From an uncultured Eggerthellaceae bacterium (GTDB taxonomy: Bacteria > Actinomycetota > Coriobacteriia > Coriobacteriales > Eggerthellaceae): DNA of 11,880 nucleotides. The notes under the pieces were generated by a model. The model was not told the origin of the DNA. It did not search any database and saw only the letters and a list, made by a program, of their open reading frames with translations. Of the stretch, positions 6,952 to 11,880 are shown piece by piece; position 1 is the first letter of the stretch, and each line of letters begins with the position of its first letter. The DNA is taken from positions 1 through 11,880 of the forward strand of contig CAKTWD010000041.1 of assembly GCA_934630485.1 (NCBI GenBank). Reading direction: 5' to 3'. A program made the position numbers and the translations under genes.

Positions 6952-7452
6952 AACGTGCTGCGAAGCGGCAGCCGCTACAAGCACATCGCCGCTCCCACTG
7001 CCGACTACGAGGACGATATCCTGAACAGGTCGCGTGAGATGCTCATCAAAGACGTTGCGTATTTCGCTGGCAAAGAATATCAGGCCACGATCGTCTTCGA
7101 CGGCGGCGGCAACGAGTACTCCACGGGTGAGACGCAGAAGATCGGCGGCGTGCGCGTGGTTTTCTCGCCGGCCGGCTCGTCTGCCGACAAAGTCATCGAG
7201 AAGCTTGCTCACGATGCGCGCCAGCGCAAGATCGAGACGCTCGTCGTCACATCCGACGCCACCATCCAAGACACCGTGTTCGGTTTCGGCGTGGATCGTA
7301 TGAGCGCCGAGGGCTTCAGCCGTGAAATGGCGGGATACTACGAAGAGATCCATCTTGACGAAACGCCGAAGGTCGCCGAGAAGCGCACGGTTGCCGGGCG
7401 CATCGATGCAAACACGCTTGCCAAGCTCAAAGCGCTGCGCGACGGCATGTAG
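6910..7452 (+). CDS. NYN-domain ribonuclease, YacP/Rae1 family
   Basis: The product has 180 aa, close to B. subtilis YacP/Rae1 (~170). The start is ATG 6910 with AAGGAGG at 6896-6902. An apparently longer frame back to 6556 is a shadow of the hydrolase gene. NYN/PIN-like acidic residues are visible: ILIVDGFNVL (9-18; Asp12, Asn15), IVFDGGGNEY (61-70; Asp64), SADKVIEKL (91-99; Asp93) and VTSDATIQD (113-121; Asp116, Asp121). YacP/Rae1 is known as an endonuclease entering the ribosomal A site to cleave certain mRNAs in translation. The neighbour rlmB fits that context and mirrors Bacillus. The start lies in copy 2 of the duplication, so expression may depend on termination of the 38-aa ORF. Family secure; a Rae1-like ribosomal role is inferred. 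Confidence 0.88.
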   Translation: MPKDRKRILIVDGFNVLRSGSRYKHIAAPTADYEDDILNRSREMLIKDVAYFAGKEYQATIVFDGGGNEYSTGETQKIGGVRVVFSPAGSSADKVIEKLAHDARQRKIETLVVTSDATIQDTVFGFGVDRMSAEGFSREMAGYYEEIHLDETPKVAEKRTVAGRIDANTLAKLKALRDGM

Positions 7453-7539
7453 GGGCTGGTTCAAAGGGGCGCGATCGCGCGTTCCCGCAATTGGGCGGCG
7501 CCAACGCTGCCGCAGTAGGTCGTTCGAACGGAGGGCACC
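7453..7539 (+). promoter_or_regulatory. Palindrome-rich spacer between the nuclease and sdaA
   Basis: This 87-bp spacer holds three symmetric elements. GCGCGATCGCGC (7469-7480) is a perfect 12-bp palindrome. GGCGGCG/CGCTGCC (7494-7500/7505-7511) forms a 7-bp hairpin with one G-T pair and a CCAA loop. CGTTCGAACG (7521-7530) is a perfect 10-bp palindrome touching the GGAGG (7530-7534) of sdaA. No T-run follows the hairpin and no clear -10/-35 is seen. An operator or translational control element is possible. Confidence 0.3.
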
Positions 7540-9177
7540 TTGGTTTCTTTGGGATTGAGGGACGTTATCGGGCCGGTGATGGTCGGGCCGTCAAGCTCGC
7601 ATACGGCGGGCGCTTTGCGCATCGCCTACATGGCCCGCAGGCTTGCCGCCGCTCGTCCGGTGCGCGTGGAATTCCGTCTTCTGGGAAGTTTCGCCCACAC
7701 GCTCGTCGGTCACGGTACCGATAAGGCGCTGGTTGCGGGTATGCTTGGTTTCGCGCCGGACGATCTGCGCATTCGCGATTCCTTCGCCTACGCTGAAGGT
7801 GCGGGTCTCTCATTCGCCTTCACGCCGCTTCCCGATGATGACGGATTCGAACATCCCAACACCATTGACGTCATCCTTGACGACGAGGACGGTGGCCGTA
7901 TGGAGGTGCGCGGCGAGAGCATCGGCGGTGGCGCCGCTGTCATCAAACGCATCGACGGCGTGGACGTGTTCATCACGGGCGACATTCCCAGCGTCGTCGT
8001 GCATCAAAGCGACAAGCCGGGCGTGTTGGCGCATATCGCCGCGCGCTTGAGCGAGCATGGTGTGAATATCGCCACCGCGCGCCTGTATCGCGAGCAGCGC
8101 GGCGATGCGGCATGGACCATCTTGGAAACCGACCAAGAGGTGGCGGGCGAGGTTCGCCGGGCCATCATGTCAAGCCCCCTTGTCCACGATGTTCGCATCA
8201 TGGGCGCCGTCGGTTTCTCGGGGCCGTCGGGGAAAGCGGTTTCCGCCGAGGCGCAGCAGCAAGCGCTTGAGCGTTTCAAGTCCGTTGACTTCGCCACGGG
8301 TAAATCGCTTTTGCGCCGTTGCGATGAAGGCGGCATCTCCATTTCCGAGGCATTTTTGCGCCGGGAAGCGGCGCTTACGGAAAGCCGCGGCTTCCAAGAC
8401 GCCTCTGCCGACTATTTGCATCGTGTTCTTGAAGTCATGCGCGAATCGGCGTTCGGCCCCCTAAGCGTTCAGCGTCCTTCCATTGGAGGGCTTTTGGGCG
8501 GCGAGGCTGCACGTATGGCGGCGCTTCGAGGCTCCGCTCACGATATATGCGGCGAACCTGTTGCCAGCGCGGCGACGTATTCCATGGCGGTGCTCGAGAC
8601 GAATGCCTCGATGGGCCGCATCGTTGCCGCGCCCACGGCTGGCTCGGCAGGCGTCATCCCCGGCGTGCTGCTGGCGCTTCAGAAGGCGAAGGGCTACGTC
8701 GACGCGCAGATCGAGCGGGCTTTGGCTTGCGCTGCGGCCGTTGGCTACCTCATCACGTGCAATGCCACGGTTTCGGGCGCCGAGGGCGGATGCCAGGCCG
8801 AGATCGGTTCGGCTGCCGCTATGGCTGCGGCTGCCGCGGTTGAGCTTGAGGGCGGATCGCCGCGTCAGTGCCTGAACGCCGCCGGAAATGCACTCACGAA
8901 CATGATGGGCCTGGTGTGCGACCCGGTGGCGGGCCTTGTCGAGGTGCCGTGCCAGAAAAGGAACGCGTCGGGTGCGGCCACGGCGCTGGTCAGCGCTCAG
9001 ATCGCGCTGACGGGCATCGGCAACCTGGTGGATTTCGACCAAACCGTCGAGGCTATGTTCAAAGTGGGCCGTTCGCTCCCGTTCGAGTTGCGCGAAAGCG
9101 CTCTGGGCGGTTTGGCGGCGACTCCCGATGCCTGTGCGTGGTGCGAATCCCATTTGCGCCCGGCTTGCAGCAACTGA
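7540..9177 (+). CDS. sdaA: L-serine ammonia-lyase, iron-sulfur dependent, single chain with ACT domain
   Basis: The product has 545 aa and starts at TTG (7540) with GGAGG 5 bp upstream. The N-terminal beta domain opens with IGPVMVGPSSSHTAGA (10-25). An ACT-like segment (VVVHQSDKPGVLAHIAARLS, 152-171) follows. The alpha domain starts near residue 255 (SLLRRCDEGGISISEAF) and carries MGRIVAAPTAGSAGVIPG (358-375). Cys418, Cys460 and Cys471 have spacings of 42 and 11, as in the Legionella enzyme's cluster cysteines (343, 385, 396), and should bind the [4Fe-4S] cluster. The enzyme deaminates L-serine to pyruvate and ammonia in the cytosol and is oxygen-sensitive, fitting an anaerobe. Cysteines near the end (532, 535, 543) recall the Legionella C-terminal Cys that caps the cluster. 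Last gene of the run; unrelated in function to rlmB/nuclease. Confidence 0.95.
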   Translation: MVSLGLRDVIGPVMVGPSSSHTAGALRIAYMARRLAAARPVRVEFRLLGSFAHTLVGHGTDKALVAGMLGFAPDDLRIRDSFAYAEGAGLSFAFTPLPDDDGFEHPNTIDVILDDEDGGRMEVRGESIGGGAAVIKRIDGVDVFITGDIPSVVVHQSDKPGVLAHIAARLSEHGVNIATARLYREQRGDAAWTILETDQEVAGEVRRAIMSSPLVHDVRIMGAVGFSGPSGKAVSAEAQQQALERFKSVDFATGKSLLRRCDEGGISISEAFLRREAALTESRGFQDASADYLHRVLEVMRESAFGPLSVQRPSIGGLLGGEAARMAALRGSAHDICGEPVASAATYSMAVLETNASMGRIVAAPTAGSAGVIPGVLLALQKAKGYVDAQIERALACAAAVGYLITCNATVSGAEGGCQAEIGSAAAMAAAAAVELEGGSPRQCLNAAGNALTNMMGLVCDPVAGLVEVPCQKRNASGAATALVSAQIALTGIGNLVDFDQTVEAMFKVGRSLPFELRESALGGLAATPDACAWCESHLRPACSN

Positions 9178-9370
9178 TCCAAGGTGCTGGGGGGGGTGCT
9201 TTCTGCTCGACCCCGTTGTTCGGATGGGGCTTCGCGGGGGTTTGCGGCATCGTTGAAAACGCATGCGGATTCGGCTTGCATGGCGTTGTGAAATCGCGTC
9301 ATCAAACCGAATCCACAGTTTGAAATCCCTGATGAAAGCTGGAAAGAACAGCGAAACCACATAGTTGCTG
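9178..9370 (+). other. sdaA 3' region with G8 tract and possible pseudoknot
   Basis: No gene is seen in this stretch. A run of eight G lies at 9189-9196, 11 bp after the sdaA stop. AACGCATGC (9258-9266) pairs with GCATGGCGTT (9278-9287, one bulge). The loop sequence GGATTCGG (9267-9274) is exactly complementary to CCGAATCC (9307-9314), so an H-type pseudoknot can be drawn. No T-run terminator is visible after sdaA. All this lies upstream of the rpoB promoter candidate, so it belongs to the sdaA transcript if transcribed. Confidence 0.35.
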
Positions 9371-9407
9371 AAAAATTTTCTTGACCCTCATTGTATCCCG
9401 TTATAGT
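9371..9407 (+). promoter_or_regulatory. Candidate rpoB promoter with A/T tract
   Basis: TTGACC (9381-9386, five of six) and TATAGT (9402-9407, five of six) are the best sigma-70-type boxes in the window, though the spacer is short at 15 nt. AAAAATTTT (9371-9379) immediately upstream looks like an UP element. Transcription would begin near 9414, leaving a leader of about 50 nt before GTG 9465. This suggests rpoB is transcribed independently of sdaA. Confidence 0.55.
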
Positions 9408-9464
9408 CTATTCGATTGTGACTTTTTGCAGAATCACGGGTGTTCACTAAGGAGGAAAAGCCTC

Positions 9465-11880
9465 GTGGCTAAAGGACAAAATCCCACTTCCACCAGCCGT
9501 TACAGGACGCGCCGCAGCTTCGCGAAAATTCCGGACGTAATGGATGTTCCCAACCTGATCGCCGTTCAGACGGAGAACTTCGAATGGTTCAAGACCGAAG
9601 GTCTTGATCAGGCATTCGCGAGCATCAGCCCCATCGAGAACTCGACCAAGGACATGGTCGTCGAGTTCGGCAAGCATTCGTTCGGTGACCCGAAGTACAC
9701 GGTCGATGAGTGCAAAGAGAAGGACGTCTCGTATCAGGCCCCGCTCTTCGTCGAGATCCGTTTCATCAACAAGGAAACGGGCGAGATCAAGGAGCAAGAG
9801 GTCTTTATGGGCGACTTCCCGCTCATGACCCCGCGCGGCACCTTCATCATCAACGGCACCGAGCGCGTCGTCGTTTCCCAGCTGGTTCGTTCCCCTGGCG
9901 TTTACTTCTCCACCGAGGTCGACAAGACTTCGCCGAAGACCATCTACAACGCCAAGGTCATCCCCAGCCGTGGTGCATGGCTCGAGTTCGAAACCGACAA
10001 GCGCGACGTCCTCCACGTGCGCATCGACCGTCGTCGTAAGCAGCCGGCAACCCTGCTGGTCCGCGCTCTCGGTCTTGCCGAGACCCGCGAGGAGATCATC
10101 GAGCTTCTGGGCTCTTCCGAGATGATCCTGCGCACGCTCGATCGCGACCCCGCAACCACTCGCGAGGAGTCCCTCATCGAGCTGTACAAGCGTTTCCGTC
10201 CAGGCGAGCCGCCCACGCTCGACTCTGCCCGCACGCTTCTCGACGGCCTGTTCTTCAACCCGCAGCGCTACGACCTTGCCGCTGTCGGCCGTTACAAAAT
10301 CAATAAGAAGCTTCAGCTCGACCCCGAGAACGATGCCTCCACGCTTACTGAAGAGGACATCGTCAAGACGATGAAGTACATCATCGCCTTGCACGAGGGT
10401 CAGGAGGGCTTCTCCGTCGACGATATCGACCACTTCGGCAACCGCCGCATCCGCACGGTTGGCGAGCTGATCCAGAACCAGTTCCGCATCGGCCTGTCGC
10501 GCATGGAGCGCGTCGTCCGCGAGCGCATGAGCATGCAGGAGCCTGACGAGATCACCCCGCAGTCGCTGGTGAACATCCGTCCTATCGTCGCCTCCATCAA
10601 GGAGTTCTTCGGTTCTTCGCAGCTGTCCAAGTTCATGGACCAGTCCAACCCTGCTGCAGGCATCACGCACAAGCGTCGTCTGTCCGCACTGGGCCCGGGC
10701 GGCCTGTCGCGCGAGCGCGCAGGCTTCGAAGTCCGCGACGTTCACAATTCGCATTACGGCCGTATGTGCCCCATCGAGACGCCTGAAGGCCCGAACATCG
10801 GCCTTATCGGCTCGCTGGCTACGTATGCCCGCGTCAACCGCTTCGGCTTCATCGAGACCCCGTACCGCCGCGTCGTCGATGGCAAGGTCACCGACGAGGT
10901 CGATTACCTGACCGCTGACGAGGAAGAGAACTACGTCATCGCCCAGGCAAACGAGACCTTCGATCCCGATACCCGCGTTTTCGGCCGCTTCGACGAGGAC
11001 GGCACCTTCCATAAGTCCGAGCGTATCCTTTGCCGCGCCAAGGACGCTTCCGGCATGTTCGGCGAGCCCGACGAGATCGCGCCCGAGAACGTTCAGTACA
11101 TGGACGTTTCCCCGCGTCAGATGACCTCCGTCGCAACCTCGCTCATCCCGTTCCTCGAGCACGACGACGCAAACCGCGCGCTCATGGGTTCGAACATGCA
11201 GCGTCAGGCAGTGCCGCTGCTCAAGCCGCATGCTCCTTATGTCGGCACCGGCATCGAGCACCGCATCGCCGTTGACTCTGGCGAGATGCTGGTCGCCCAG
11301 AACGCCGGCGTCGTCGACTACGTCGATGGCCAGACCATCATCGTCCTGAACAACGATGGCGAGTACGACGAGTACCTGGTTCCCAAGTTCCAGCGCTCCA
11401 ACCAGTCCGGCTGCATCAACCACCGCCCGATCGTCCGCAAGGGCGACGAGGTCCAGGCTGGCGACGTGCTGGCTGACGGCCCGTCCTGCGACGGCGGCGA
11501 GCTTGCACTCGGTCAGAACCTGCTCATTGCATACATGCCGTGGGAAGGCTACAACTACGAGGACGCTATCATCGTTTCCGAGCGCGTCGTCTCTGAAGAC
11601 CTGCTCACGTCCATCCATATCTCCGAGTATGAGATCGATGCCCGCGACACCAAGCTCGGTCCCGAGGAGATCACCCGCGAGATCCCGAACATCTCCGACG
11701 ACATGATCTCCGATCTCGATGCTGACGGCATCATCCGCATCGGCGCCGAGGTTGGCCCTGGCGACGTCCTGGTTGGCAAGGTTACCCCTAAGGGCGAGAC
11801 CGAGCTCACCGCCGAGGAGCGCCTGCTGCGCGCCATCTTCGGTGAGAAGGCCCGCGAGGTCCGCGACACCTCCCTGAAGG
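9465..11880 (+). CDS. rpoB: DNA-directed RNA polymerase subunit beta (5' portion)
   Basis: The gene starts at GTG (9465) with AAGGAGG at 9449-9455 and is open at the right edge after 805 codons, about two thirds of a usual beta subunit. Recognisable segments are FIINGTERVVVSQLVRSPGV (lobe 1), the rifampicin region from SSQLSKFMDQ (384-393) to ITHKRRLSALGPGGLSRER, CPIETPEGPNIGLIGSLA, and YNYEDAI with Glu699/Asp700 (E. coli 813/814). The C-terminal active-site lysines lie beyond the window. Beta forms the catalytic core with RpoC. The fragment's KGETELTAEERLLRAIFGEK style is actinobacterial. Residue 389, equivalent to E. coli Gln513, is Lys (AAG 10629-10631), which predicts reduced rifampicin binding. 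Contacts Asp516, His526 and Ser531 (here 392, 402, 407) are conserved. The gene follows sdaA rather than the common rplJ-rplL pair. Confidence 0.98.
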   Translation, partial: MAKGQNPTSTSRYRTRRSFAKIPDVMDVPNLIAVQTENFEWFKTEGLDQAFASISPIENSTKDMVVEFGKHSFGDPKYTVDECKEKDVSYQAPLFVEIRFINKETGEIKEQEVFMGDFPLMTPRGTFIINGTERVVVSQLVRSPGVYFSTEVDKTSPKTIYNAKVIPSRGAWLEFETDKRDVLHVRIDRRRKQPATLLVRALGLAETREEIIELLGSSEMILRTLDRDPATTREESLIELYKRFRPGEPPTLDSARTLLDGLFFNPQRYDLAAVGRYKINKKLQLDPENDASTLTEEDIVKTMKYIIALHEGQEGFSVDDIDHFGNRRIRTVGELIQNQFRIGLSRMERVVRERMSMQEPDEITPQSLVNIRPIVASIKEFFGSSQLSKFMDQSNPAAGITHKRRLSALGPGGLSRERAGFEVRDVHNSHYGRMCPIETPEGPNIGLIGSLATYARVNRFGFIETPYRRVVDGKVTDEVDYLTADEEENYVIAQANETFDPDTRVFGRFDEDGTFHKSERILCRAKDASGMFGEPDEIAPENVQYMDVSPRQMTSVATSLIPFLEHDDANRALMGSNMQRQAVPLLKPHAPYVGTGIEHRIAVDSGEMLVAQNAGVVDYVDGQTIIVLNNDGEYDEYLVPKFQRSNQSGCINHRPIVRKGDEVQAGDVLADGPSCDGGELALGQNLLIAYMPWEGYNYEDAIIVSERVVSEDLLTSIHISEYEIDARDTKLGPEEITREIPNISDDMISDLDADGIIRIGAEVGPGDVLVGKVTPKGETELTAEERLLRAIFGEKAREVRDTSLK
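10608..10688 (+). other. rpoB: Rifampicin-resistance-determining region of rpoB
   Basis: Codons 382-408 align without gaps to E. coli 506-532 (offset 124). Differences from E. coli are Lys389 (Gln513), Ser394 (Asn518), and Ala397-Ala398-Gly399 (Leu521-Ser522-Glu523). Gln510, Leu511, Phe514, Asp516, His526, Arg529 and Ser531 are unchanged. Gln513 contacts rifampicin directly in polymerase structures, and its substitution, including by Lys, is a known resistance change. Confidence 0.85.

Noticed and set aside
9211..9229. CCCC/GGGG pairing as a terminator after sdaA
   Set aside because: Four base pairs with an 11-nt loop and no T-run; too weak.
8461..9360. A 299-codon minus-strand frame opposite sdaA and its 3' region
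   Set aside because: Arg/Ser/His-rich shadow translation, and sdaA is complete with all cluster cysteines on the plus strand.
9418..9437. GTGA/TCAC hairpin in the rpoB leader as an attenuator
   Set aside because: Only four base pairs and no terminator-like tail.
9447..11618. A 723-codon open frame on the minus strand opposite rpoB
   Set aside because: The plus strand is unmistakably rpoB. The antisense openness follows from its codon bias, and the translation is a low-complexity Val/Leu/Asp/Arg pattern with no motif.

Overview
The window reads as a chromosomal segment of a moderately high-GC Gram-positive bacterium. The best guess is Actinomycetota, class Coriobacteriia (Eggerthella/Slackia-like). 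This is inferred from the actinobacterial character of the RpoB fragment, strong AAGGAGG ribosome sites, GC-rich third codon positions and an rlmB-yacP gene order; no rRNA is present to confirm it. There are eight recognisable protein genes plus one 38-codon hybrid ORF. No tRNA, rRNA, CRISPR array or insertion sequence was seen.

Left part (1-2700, + strand): the 3' end of a HAD-family phosphatase; a small phasin-like protein with an acidic Ala/Glu/Pro tail, closed by a clear hairpin terminator; and a UbiB/AarF (ABC1) atypical kinase with two C-terminal membrane helices. A strong two-sided terminator hairpin separates the kinase from the convergent DEAD-box RNA helicase on the minus strand (2706-4574), which carries a long Gly/Lys/Arg/Asn-rich tail. 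A 288-bp divergent intergenic region follows.

Middle part (4863-9177, + strand): a probable operon of rlmB (23S rRNA 2'-O-methyltransferase), a DUF2974/Mbeg1-like alpha/beta hydrolase, a YacP/Rae1-type NYN ribonuclease and a single-chain iron-sulfur L-serine dehydratase that starts at TTG. rlmB and yacP are neighbours in Bacillus too, also upstream of the RNA polymerase region, so a translation-linked core appears conserved here with the hydrolase inserted between them. The hydrolase/nuclease junction carries an exact 116-bp tandem duplication. It contains the stop, the Shine-Dalgarno sequence and the start codon. Both flanking genes therefore stay intact, while a 38-aa hybrid ORF is created between them in the third reading frame.

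Right part (9178-11880, + strand): a leader region with a good sigma-70-type promoter, then rpoB starting at GTG and running off the window (805 complete codons). Its rifampicin-binding region has Lys where most bacteria have Gln (E. coli position 513), a substitution known to give rifampicin resistance.

Most of the window is housekeeping. The two observations most worth following up are the junction duplication and the RpoB lysine. No convincing novel multi-gene defence or mobile system was found.
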